Under the pieces are notes generated by a model, which did no database searches, was not told the origin of the DNA, and saw only the letters and a list, made by a program, of their open reading frames with translations. A program made the position numbers and the translations under genes. Of a DNA stretch of 17,721 nucleotides, positions 1 through 6,062 are shown piece after piece. The DNA is from Proteobacteria bacterium UBA6522 (lineage in GTDB: Bacteria; Pseudomonadota; Gammaproteobacteria; Steroidobacterales; Rariloculaceae). Location: assembly GCA_002434915.1 (NCBI GenBank), contig DJLG01000056.1, positions 5,894 to 23,614 on the forward strand. The letters run 5' to 3'. Each line of letters begins with the position of its first letter. Within the stretch, counting starts at the first letter, position 1.

Positions 1-695
1 GCTGATTCAGAGGCAGAAGCAGATACCACTATAGTGTGCTCCATAGCGCCTTCTTGCTCGAGACGACCAATAACATTAGCTACCGTTGAGTTCTTCTGAC
101 CAATGGCAACATAAATACATTTAATGCCACTGCCTTTCTGATTAATTATTGCGTCAATTGCGACAGCGCTCTTGCCGGTTTGACGATCACCAATAATAAG
201 CTCCCGCTGCCCACGCCCTATAGGAACCATGGAATCAATTGATTTCAACCCAGTTTGTACGGGCTGATTAACAGACTGTCTATCAATAACTCCAGGGGCA
301 ACCTTTTCAATAGGCGATGTTGAAACAGCATCAATTGGGCCTTTGCCATCAATAGGGTTTCCCAAAGAATCAACCGCCCTTCCAAGCAACCCTTCTCCAA
401 CGGGAACCTCAAGAATCCTTCCGGTAGTCTTTACGCTATCGCCCTCAGAAATATGCTTATATTCACCGAGCACTACTGCGCCTACAGAGTCCTGCTCAAG
501 ATTAAGCGCAAGCCCGAAGCTTCCTCCGGGGAACTCAATCATCTCACCATACTGAACGTCTGCTAGCCCGTGTATGCGGACTATACCGTCCATCAACGCA
601 ATGACTGTTCCAACGTCACGCGCTTCCGACGTAGCATCAAAATTTTCAATTCGTTGCTTAATCAGATCACTAATTTCGGATGCTTTAAGTGCCAT
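1..695 (-). CDS. atpA: ATP synthase F1 subunit alpha, 5' part only
   Basis: Nucleotide-binding alpha subunit of F0F1 ATP synthase, part of the cytoplasmic alpha3beta3 head that makes ATP from the proton gradient. The first 231 codons are present and the rest runs off the left edge of the window. Translating the minus strand from the ATG at 695 gives a protein that tracks E. coli AtpA: it opens MALKASEISDLIKQRI, has IRIHGLADVQ-type beta-barrel sequence, GRILEVPVG, and the P-loop GDRQTGKS at residues 169-176 (bases 168-191), the same numbering as E. coli. The last visible residues are IVVSASASES. The start is supported by an AAGGGG Shine-Dalgarno sequence a few bases upstream. The atpH stop lies 11 bp upstream, so the two genes are co-transcribed. 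Nothing abnormal is seen in the visible part. Confidence 0.98.
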   Translation of the reverse strand, partial: MALKASEISDLIKQRIENFDATSEARDVGTVIALMDGIVRIHGLADVQYGEMIEFPGGSFGLALNLEQDSVGAVVLGEYKHISEGDSVKTTGRILEVPVGEGLLGRAVDSLGNPIDGKGPIDAVSTSPIEKVAPGVIDRQSVNQPVQTGLKSIDSMVPIGRGQRELIIGDRQTGKSAVAIDAIINQKGSGIKCIYVAIGQKNSTVANVIGRLEQEGAMEHTIVVSASASES

Positions 696-706
696 CTACA
701 TTCCCC

Positions 707-1261
707 TTACAAAGCGAGCGTGTCCGCCAGCTCGCTCAACCGACTTTTCACGGATCCATCGATAACTTGGCCTTCGGCATAAATCACTGCCCCGCCAATA
801 AGCGCCAAGTCTTCTTTAAGTTCAAGTTCAACTGCCCTACCCAACTTATGCTCTAAGCTGGTCTTTATTTGCTCTACCACTTTCTCATCCACGCCCGTAG
901 CGGTGACGAGTTGTACTTTTACAGTATTCTCTGCCCAAGCCTTAAGCTGTTCGAACTGGGTAGCCACTTCCGGTATGACTCCCAAACGCTCGTTCTCCGC
1001 AAGCAACCGAAGAAGGTTTTCGCCGCGTCCGGAGGCAAACAAGTTTGCTTCGCCAGTTTTCACACAAACACTCTGAAGAAAACGAACGCGCTGTTCATCG
1101 TCTAAATCTCGCCGAGACAAAAACTCCCTTGCATCGCTATTACCCATAATCTCAGCAGCCATATTTAACGCCGTTGACCAAGAAGAGAGCTCTTCATCCA
1201 CATTAGCTAACTCAAATATGGCGCGTGCATAGGGTCGTGCAAGTGTGCTGGTATCTGCCAT
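707..1261 (-). CDS. atpH: ATP synthase F1 subunit delta
   Basis: Delta subunit (OSCP homologue) of F0F1 ATP synthase. It sits on top of the F1 head and ties it to the peripheral stalk b subunits, so the head does not turn with the rotor. The protein is 184 residues, close to the 177 of E. coli. The N-terminus reads TLARPYARAIFELA, the usual start of the helical N-terminal domain that contacts alpha. The C-terminal part holds a beta hairpin region with LIGGAVIYAEGQVIDGSVKS, matching the conserved delta C-terminal signature of the type GG...I.....DGSV. The ATG at 1261 is preceded by TAGGGAAAAGG. It lies between atpF (8 bp upstream) and atpA (11 bp downstream), in the standard operon order. Confidence 0.97.
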   Translation of the reverse strand: MADTSTLARPYARAIFELANVDEELSSWSTALNMAAEIMGNSDAREFLSRRDLDDEQRVRFLQSVCVKTGEANLFASGRGENLLRLLAENERLGVIPEVATQFEQLKAWAENTVKVQLVTATGVDEKVVEQIKTSLEHKLGRAVELELKEDLALIGGAVIYAEGQVIDGSVKSRLSELADTLAL

Positions 1262-1269
1262 CCTTTTCC

Positions 1270-1740
1270 CTACAATTTAGCCGCAAGGCGATCGAGAAGA
1301 TCACGATGAGCAGATTCGTCTATTTCCCGTGAAAGAATTTTTTCAGCACCAGCAATTGCTATAGTCGCAACTTGTTGCCTAAGCTCATCCCGGGCGCGAT
1401 TAATTTCCACTTCAAGTTCTGACTCCGCGCTATCTAGCCGTTTGCGTTTCTCGGCTTCTCCCTCAGACCGGGCTTCATCAACAATACCGTTAGCACGAGA
1501 GCTTGCTTTGCTAAGAATGTCACGTGCCTGATTACGCGCTTCTTCAACAATTTTCCCAGCCTCTTCCCCAGCCTGCTTCAGGTCATCCTGACCCTTCTCT
1601 GCCGCAGCGAGGCCATCCGAAATAGTCTTCTCTCGTTCTTCCATCGCACCCCTGATCAATGGCCAAACAAAGGACATGGTGAACCAGACCAAAAGGCCAA
1701 AGACCAACATCTGCGCGAAAAGCGTGACGTTAATGCTCAC
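1270..1740 (-). CDS. atpF: ATP synthase F0 subunit b
   Basis: Peripheral stalk subunit b of ATP synthase; a dimer anchors the F1 head to the membrane subunit a. The protein is 156 residues, the same length as E. coli AtpF. One N-terminal membrane helix is visible at about residues 5-27 (TLFAQMLVFGLLVWFTMSFVW), followed by a long charged, alanine-rich helical stretch without proline (coiled coil) to the C-terminus, ending LLDRLAAKL. The start codon is GTG at 1738-1740, with a good TGGAGG Shine-Dalgarno sequence about 7 bases upstream; this start places the membrane helix exactly where the family has it. The 25-bp gap to atpE contains an unbroken run of eight T residues on the coding strand. 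Confidence 0.97.
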   Translation of the reverse strand: MSINVTLFAQMLVFGLLVWFTMSFVWPLIRGAMEEREKTISDGLAAAEKGQDDLKQAGEEAGKIVEEARNQARDILSKASSRANGIVDEARSEGEAEKRKRLDSAESELEVEINRARDELRQQVATIAIAGAEKILSREIDESAHRDLLDRLAAKL

Positions 1741-1765
1741 AATCTGCCTCCAGAAAAAAAACGGT

Positions 1766-2032
1766 TTACCCGCTCAAGGGCCCAAGAAATGGGTTGGCAA
1801 ACGTAAAAAATAACGCTATACCAACACCAATCATAGTTACCGCATCCAGCAAACCTGCCACGATAAACATCTTGATCTGCAACATAGGCACAAGCTCTGG
1901 TTGCCTAGCCGCTCCTTCTAAAAATCGCCCGCCTAACAAGCCAAAACCGATAGCTGTTCCTAAAGCGCCCATGCCTATAAGAATAGCCACCGCAACGGCA
2001 GTTCCTGCTTGTACTAATGCTATGCTTTCCAT
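1766..2032 (-). CDS. atpE: ATP synthase F0 subunit c (rotor ring)
   Basis: Membrane rotor subunit c, which forms the ion-carrying c-ring. The protein is 88 residues (79 in E. coli) and consists of two hydrophobic helices joined by a polar loop containing RQP at residues 43-45. The essential ion-binding carboxylate is Asp63 in GLLDAVTMIGVG, the equivalent of E. coli Asp61. The Gln/Glu/Ser-Thr ligand set of Na+-translocating c subunits is absent (Asp rather than Glu, and no Ser/Thr following it), so the enzyme should use protons. The ATG at 2032 has a strong TAGGAG Shine-Dalgarno sequence. A palindrome lies in the leader between atpB and this gene and is listed separately. Confidence 0.97.
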   Translation of the reverse strand: MESIALVQAGTAVAVAILIGMGALGTAIGFGLLGGRFLEGAARQPELVPMLQIKMFIVAGLLDAVTMIGVGIALFFTFANPFLGPLSG

Positions 2033-2056
2033 GATTTCTCCTATCCTAAGTCCAGA

Positions 2057-2072
2057 AAGGCCTTAAGGCCTT
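2057..2072 (-). promoter_or_regulatory. Intercistronic palindrome between atpB and atpE
   Basis: A perfect 16-bp palindrome, AAGGCCTTAAGGCCTT, which is also two tandem copies of AAGGCCTT. In the mRNA it can fold as a 6-bp stem AAGGCC/GGCCUU with a UUAA loop. It lies in the 53-bp gap between the atpB stop and the atpE start, about 24 bases upstream of the atpE ATG and clear of its TAGGAG ribosome-binding site. No T-tract follows, so it is not an intrinsic terminator. A role in mRNA stability or differential expression of subunit c, which is needed in many copies per complex, is inference; E. coli also has a special control region ahead of atpE, but of different sequence. Confidence 0.5.
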
Positions 2073-2085
2073 CAAGAATTCTAAG

Positions 2086-2955
2086 TTAATGTTCCTCGTG
2101 AGCCATACTCAGATAGACAATCGTCAACATCATAAATATGAATGCCTGCAGAGTAATGATCAGTATGTGAAAAATCGCCCAGGCAAGCCCAAGAATGACC
2201 TGGATGATAAATAATGTAATGGTTCCTAGCGACGTGAAATTCTCTCCTAAAGAGTTTACGCCTGCAGATAATGTAAATACAGCAATCAGAATGAAAATCA
2301 GTTCACCAGCATAAAGGTTTCCAAATAATCGAAGCGCAAGTGAAACCGGCTTTGCTAACTCCTCAACAACCTTCAAAAGAAAATTGAACGGTATCATCCA
2401 TTTGCCAAATGGATGCAAAAACAGCTCTTTCGCAAAACCACCAACGCCTTTGATTTTAATGCTATAGAAAATCATCAGAATAAAAACACTAATAGACATC
2501 CCAAGAGTAATATTGGGATCGGTAGTTGGGACAACCTTCATATAGTTAATGCCAGCGGTTTCCCCTAGTCGCGGTAGAAGATCCACGGGCACCAGGTCCA
2601 TGAAGTTCATTAGAAATATCCAACAAAAAATGGTTAAGGCCAACGGAGCTATCAGCTTACTAGAACCATGAAAACTATCTTTAACCTGCGTATCTACAAA
2701 ATCTACTATCAGCTCTACAAAATTCTGCCAGGCCCCTGGTACAGCCGAAGTCGCTTTTCTAGCCGCAAAATAAAAACTCCCTGCAAATATAATTCCTAGA
2801 ATCACAGAATAGAACATGCTGTCCCAGTGTAAATTCCAGAACGGGTTGGCTAACTCCGTATGAAGAGCATGCTCCGTGTCTAAGTTCGTCAGATGATGGA
2901 CGATATAGTCTGTAGCTGAGGTTGCACCCTCATTAACGTCATGGTCATCTTCCAT
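2086..2955 (-). CDS. atpB: ATP synthase F0 subunit a
   Basis: Membrane stator subunit a, which provides the two half-channels that carry protons to and from the c-ring. The protein is 289 residues (271 in E. coli), with several hydrophobic helices. The essential arginine is Arg209 in the block KPVSLALRLFGNLYAGELI (equivalent of E. coli Arg210); the downstream Glu218 matches E. coli Glu219. The N-terminal region contains NPFWNLHWDSMFYS and the middle MNFMDLVPVDLLP, both typical of proteobacterial subunit a. The C-terminus ends with two acidic residues and a histidine (HEEH). The ATG at 2955 is preceded by AAAGG. The 43-bp gap to atpI and the 53-bp gap to atpE fit a single operon. Confidence 0.98.
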   Translation of the reverse strand: MEDDHDVNEGATSATDYIVHHLTNLDTEHALHTELANPFWNLHWDSMFYSVILGIIFAGSFYFAARKATSAVPGAWQNFVELIVDFVDTQVKDSFHGSSKLIAPLALTIFCWIFLMNFMDLVPVDLLPRLGETAGINYMKVVPTTDPNITLGMSISVFILMIFYSIKIKGVGGFAKELFLHPFGKWMIPFNFLLKVVEELAKPVSLALRLFGNLYAGELIFILIAVFTLSAGVNSLGENFTSLGTITLFIIQVILGLAWAIFHILIITLQAFIFMMLTIVYLSMAHEEH

Positions 2956-2998
2956 GTCTAGCCTTTAGTCATCTCTATTACGTACCAGTCATCCAAAA

Positions 2999-3421
2999 TC
3001 AAATAGGCGATCTTAATAGCGCCACCCAATAAACAAGCAGTGTTACCGCAAAACACCCAAGCATTGGCACAAACGAAACATCAATGTTCTTAAGCACCAA
3101 TCCGAAAAGAACCACGGTCATCACAAGCTTGAGAAACTCACCTCGATAGACCCGCTTAAGGATCTTTTCAGGCTCAGCATCTGCGCCTTGGCGGAAGATG
3201 CTAACTGCCATACAAAGGCTTGTCAGCGTCCCAATCCCTCCACCCATAAATGCAGAAATCCCAGTTCGAGGACCACCTATCAAAAGTCCAGCCACCGATA
3301 TCAGCAGCGTTACTCCAAACTGGACCCCTACAATACTTAGCGCCGCCCGGCGCGCCTTTAAGTACAGGTCTTCGAGATCGGACTGCTCTTCAAGCTCACT
3401 CAACAAAATCTTAGCCACCAT
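2999..3421 (-). CDS. atpI: ATP synthase accessory protein I
   Basis: Small membrane protein encoded first in many atp operons; in other bacteria AtpI helps assemble the c-ring, though it is not part of the finished enzyme. The protein is about 140 residues, with a charged N-terminus (SELEEQSDLEDLYLKARRAA) followed by four hydrophobic segments at roughly residues 30-50, 55-75, 100-115 and 118-135. The RVYRGEFLKLVMTVVLF segment before helix 3 is the region usually best conserved in proteobacterial AtpI. The start is uncertain: the ATG at 3421 is chosen, but a TTG two codons upstream (3427) is in frame, and neither has a convincing Shine-Dalgarno sequence. It is the first gene after the parB terminator. 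Confidence 0.88.
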   Translation of the reverse strand: MVAKILLSELEEQSDLEDLYLKARRAALSIVGVQFGVTLLISVAGLLIGGPRTGISAFMGGGIGTLTSLCMAVSIFRQGADAEPEKILKRVYRGEFLKLVMTVVLFGLVLKNIDVSFVPMLGCFAVTLLVYWVALLRSPI

Positions 3422-3464
3422 GTTCAAAGGGCGCCAGCAAAAAACTCTTTAACTAACACCGAAC

Positions 3465-3487
3465 AAAGAAAAAGCCACTTTCGTGGC
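3465..3487 (-). terminator. Rho-independent terminator after parB
   Basis: On the minus strand the sequence reads GCCAC GAAA GTGGC followed by TTTTTCTTT: a perfect 5-bp GC-rich stem closed by a stable GNRA (GAAA) loop and followed by a T-rich tail. It lies about 65 bases past the parB stop and about 44 bases before the atpI start. It should end the rsmG-parA-parB transcript, and it implies that the atp operon has its own promoter within or overlapping the short remaining gap. I could not pick out a convincing -35/-10 pair there. Confidence 0.85.
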
Positions 3488-3552
3488 GTTGGTTACTTAG
3501 GGACTAAAACTGCCTGATAACGGGCGCATTCTAAGTTCTTGTTTCTGCTTGA

Positions 3553-4446
3553 TCAAGATCGGCGAGCAAGATGATCAATGATTCCTTCCAGTTCCTCCAA
3601 ACTATGGTAACGAATAGTCATACGGCCTCCTGAAGGACCATGCTGAATACGCACATTTGCTCCCAGTTTTTCGCCTAGATCTGTTTCTAATCGTTGTATA
3701 TCTGGGTCTTTTGTAAGACCTGCCTTTTCTCCGCCATTTTCTTTAGATGGTTTTAAAAAGCGCTGAACTGCGCGCTCAGTCTGCCTTACACTCCAACCTT
3801 CCTTGATAATTTGGCGTGCTAGCATTATTTGACCTTGAGGAGATGAAAGCGCGAGTAATGCGCGCGCATGCCCCATTCCTAGGGCTCGCTGTACGAGGAG
3901 TTCCTTTACAGAATCAGGGAGTTCCAGCAACCGTAAAAGATTACTAACCGAAGCCCGGGAGCGCCCTATCGTATCTGCAGCGTCTCCATGAGTCATATCA
4001 AATTCATCAACCAGGCGGCGTAGCGCTAACGCTTCCTCCAATGGATTAAGATCCTCACGCTGTATATTCTCGATTAGCGCGACCGCTACAGCTTGGTCGT
4101 CAGGCAAATCCCTAACTAAGGCCGGAATTGCTTGGAATCCAGCTAATTGAGCTGCCCGCCACCGCCTTTCTCCGGCTATTATTTCATAGCGCTGATCACC
4201 GCCTTGGTGTTGTGTGCCACCTAATGGCCGAACAACGATAGGCTGGATTAGGCCCTGGGAACGCAGCGACTCGGCTAATTCAGCTAAAGACTCGTCTCGC
4301 ATATCTACGCGAGGCTGGTACTGACCCCGTTCTAGAAGATCAATAGAAATTTCCCTAAGAGTGTCTTGGGGAGCTAGGCCTGTAGATCCAGGCTCAACGC
4401 TTAATAATGCCTCCAAGCCACGCCCTAGACTTCTTCGTTTAGTCAT
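3553..4446 (-). CDS. parB: Chromosome partitioning protein ParB
   Basis: CTP-dependent DNA clamp that loads at parS sites near the origin, spreads along DNA, and works with ParA to segregate the origin. The protein is 297 residues, normal for chromosomal ParB. The N-terminus RRSLGRGLEALL is the usual ParA-contacting arginine-rich segment. The ParB/Srx nucleotide-binding domain spans about residues 32-135, with GERRWR at 92-97 (the CTP-binding arginine motif) and ENIQRED at 126-132. A helix-turn-helix follows at about 147-171 (GDAADTIGRSRASVSNLL), and the C-terminal dimerisation domain begins after a charged linker at 230-250. The gene lies 71 bp downstream of parA and is followed by an intrinsic terminator. 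No perfect parS site was found in the window. Confidence 0.97.
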   Translation of the reverse strand: MTKRRSLGRGLEALLSVEPGSTGLAPQDTLREISIDLLERGQYQPRVDMRDESLAELAESLRSQGLIQPIVVRPLGGTQHQGGDQRYEIIAGERRWRAAQLAGFQAIPALVRDLPDDQAVAVALIENIQREDLNPLEEALALRRLVDEFDMTHGDAADTIGRSRASVSNLLRLLELPDSVKELLVQRALGMGHARALLALSSPQGQIMLARQIIKEGWSVRQTERAVQRFLKPSKENGGEKAGLTKDPDIQRLETDLGEKLGANVRIQHGPSGGRMTIRYHSLEELEGIIDHLARRS

Positions 4447-4517
4447 CGTGTCTTAGTTGCTGAGGTAAAAAATGGCCACAAGTTAATTGTATCTCATGCC
4501 GACCAATATACCCTTCT

Positions 4518-5294
4518 TTAGGGATTACCTGATATGTCTTGCCGATTAATCTCTCCAGCTAAAGCTAGATAAGCAAGGGCCCCACGAGAACGCTTATCAT
4601 GATACATAGCTGGCTTGCCGAAGCTAGGCGCCTCGGCTAGACGCACATTCCTTGGAATCACAGTACGAAACACAAGCTTTCCAAAATGATCCATTAACTG
4701 TCCCGAAACCTCATTAGCTAGATTGTTTCGTGGATCAAACATAGTGCGCAGTATCCCGTAAAGCTTCTGCCCGGGATTAGCATTTAGTCGAATCTGCTCC
4801 ACTGTCTCAAGCAAGGCCGTTAACCCTTCTAAAGCGTAGTATTCACACTGCATCGGTATCAAAACGCCATTCGTCGCTACCAATGCATTAACAGTCAGTA
4901 TGTTGAGCGCGGGCGGGCAGTCTACAAGGATATAGTCGTATTTTGAGACAATGGGCTTTAGCGCCTCTTTAAGACGATACTCTCGTTGAGCCTGTCCTAG
5001 AAGCTCAACTTCCGCAACGGTAAGTGTTTGATTGCTAGGAAGAACATCAAACTCTCCTTCTGAAGCAGGAAGGATGACCGATTCTGCCTCCACTCCCTCT
5101 AACAGAACATCACAAAGACTTTTTTTGAGTTCTAATTTATCGATCCCGCACCCCATAGTGCCATTTCCCTGGGGGTCCATATCAACCATCAAAACTCGTC
5201 GTTTGGTGGCAGCTAAAGAGGCAGCAAGATTGACACATGTGGTCGTTTTCCCTACTCCTCCTTTCTGATTAGCTATCGAAATCTTTTTAGTCAT
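4518..5294 (-). CDS. parA: Chromosome partitioning ATPase ParA (Soj type)
   Basis: ParA/Soj ATPase that binds DNA non-specifically in its ATP-dimer state and is stimulated by ParB, driving movement of the origin region. The protein is 258 residues and begins directly at the ATPase domain, with no N-terminal HTH extension, as expected for chromosomal and not type Ia plasmid ParA. The deviant Walker A is KGGVGKTT at 11-18 with the signature Lys11. The A' motif is DMDPQGN at 38-44 and Walker B is YILVDCPP at 121-128. The start lies 6 bp after the rsmG stop, so translation is probably coupled to rsmG; no strong Shine-Dalgarno sequence is seen. Confidence 0.97.
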   Translation of the reverse strand: MTKKISIANQKGGVGKTTTCVNLAASLAATKRRVLMVDMDPQGNGTMGCGIDKLELKKSLCDVLLEGVEAESVILPASEGEFDVLPSNQTLTVAEVELLGQAQREYRLKEALKPIVSKYDYILVDCPPALNILTVNALVATNGVLIPMQCEYYALEGLTALLETVEQIRLNANPGQKLYGILRTMFDPRNNLANEVSGQLMDHFGKLVFRTVIPRNVRLAEAPSFGKPAMYHDKRSRGALAYLALAGEINRQDISGNP

Positions 5295-5300
5295 AACCCG

Positions 5301-5918
5301 CTAGTTCTTAATCTTTTTTACTATTACAAGACTCCCACTAAACAAGTCCGTAAATGGCCCAACTGCTCTACATGCCTGAAATTCGCCTTCAAATGATGCA
5401 GAGTCTCCTGCGAAACTCTCACCGGTCAGTGCCAATAATATTGTGCCTGGTGCAAAAAGATGCCGCGTAAGCTTCAGCAAATCTGGAAGCGGGGCAACAG
5501 CACGAGCAAGCACTGTCTCAAAAGGCAGGATAGCAGGTAATTCTTCAACTCGGGCATGCTCTACGATGACATTCTTCAAATTGAGAGCGCCACTGACATG
5601 TCTTAGAAAGCTTACTCTCTTGCTGCGGCTCTCAACTAAAGTAAACTGACGATCTGGCTCAGTTATTGCCAAAGGGATTCCTGGCAGCCCTCCTCCACTT
5701 CCAACATCCGCTATTCGATCGCCTTTAAGAAAGCTGGCCAAGGCGAGACTTTCTAATAGGTGCCGCTTAATCATCTCTTCAGGCCTGGTTATAGCAGTCA
5801 GGTTATGAATCTCATTCCACTTAGATAGCAGCCTAAGGAATTCTGCCAAGGAGCTTATGGCCTTACTGCTATGAATAAGGCCAACGTCTGTTAGCTGTTT
5901 TATGATGTGCTGCCGCAT
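5301..5918 (-). CDS. rsmG: 16S rRNA (guanine527-N7)-methyltransferase RsmG
   Basis: SAM-dependent enzyme (also called GidB) that methylates N7 of G527 in 16S rRNA; loss gives low-level streptomycin resistance in several bacteria. From the ATG at 5918 the protein is 205 residues (207 in E. coli), starting MRQHIIKQL. KWNEIHNLT matches the family N-terminal signature, and the SAM-binding motif I is DVGSGGGLPGIP. LARAVAPL matches the E. coli SRAFASL segment. A TTG at 5939 is also in frame (7 more codons), but the ATG fits the family length. Neither start has a Shine-Dalgarno sequence. In the segment where E. coli reads ALKG this protein reads ALTG, so a usually conserved lysine is threonine. rsmG normally follows mnmG directly; here the opp operon separates them. 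Confidence 0.95.
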   Translation of the reverse strand: MRQHIIKQLTDVGLIHSSKAISSLAEFLRLLSKWNEIHNLTAITRPEEMIKRHLLESLALASFLKGDRIADVGSGGGLPGIPLAITEPDRQFTLVESRSKRVSFLRHVSGALNLKNVIVEHARVEELPAILPFETVLARAVAPLPDLLKLTRHLFAPGTILLALTGESFAGDSASFEGEFQACRAVGPFTDLFSGSLVIVKKIKN

Positions 5919-6062
5919 GATGCGAGTATAAGATGTCAATGGGCATAATCTATAAGTATATTGAGTCGACGATAAATCTGCTTACGCTTATCACTCCAAT
6001 TAGCTAGAGCTAGGGACAATAAACTGCTATATACCGTAAAGCACTGAGGAAAGGAAACTTGG
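5919..6062. promoter_or_regulatory. Divergent promoter region between rsmG and oppA
   Basis: This 144-bp AT-rich interval separates the divergent starts of rsmG (minus) and oppA (plus), so it must hold promoters for both groups. On the minus strand there are two TATACT boxes 30 bp apart (5930-5925 and 5960-5955), both plausible -10 elements but without good -35 partners. The nearer one ends 6 bases before the rsmG ATG, so a transcript from it would be nearly leaderless. On the plus strand a TATATA/TATACC stretch at 6028-6035 could be the oppA -10. A short inverted repeat, TAGCT-AG-AGCTA (6001-6012), just upstream could be an operator. The oppA ribosome site GAGGAAAGGAA (6047-6057) is strong. 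Exact promoter elements are tentative. Confidence 0.4.

Noticed and set aside
4724..4741. parS-like sequence TGTTTCGTGGATCAAACA inside parA
   Set aside because: Only the outer TGTTT/AAACA arms match; the central CACGTG of parS is missing and the spacing is 18 instead of 16, so it is probably chance coding sequence (FDPRNN).
5934..5939. Perfect -35 hexamer TTGACA on the minus strand upstream of rsmG
   Set aside because: No -10 element lies 16-18 bases downstream; the only TATACT is 3 bases away, so it does not form a promoter in the expected spacing. It also coincides with the alternative TTG start.
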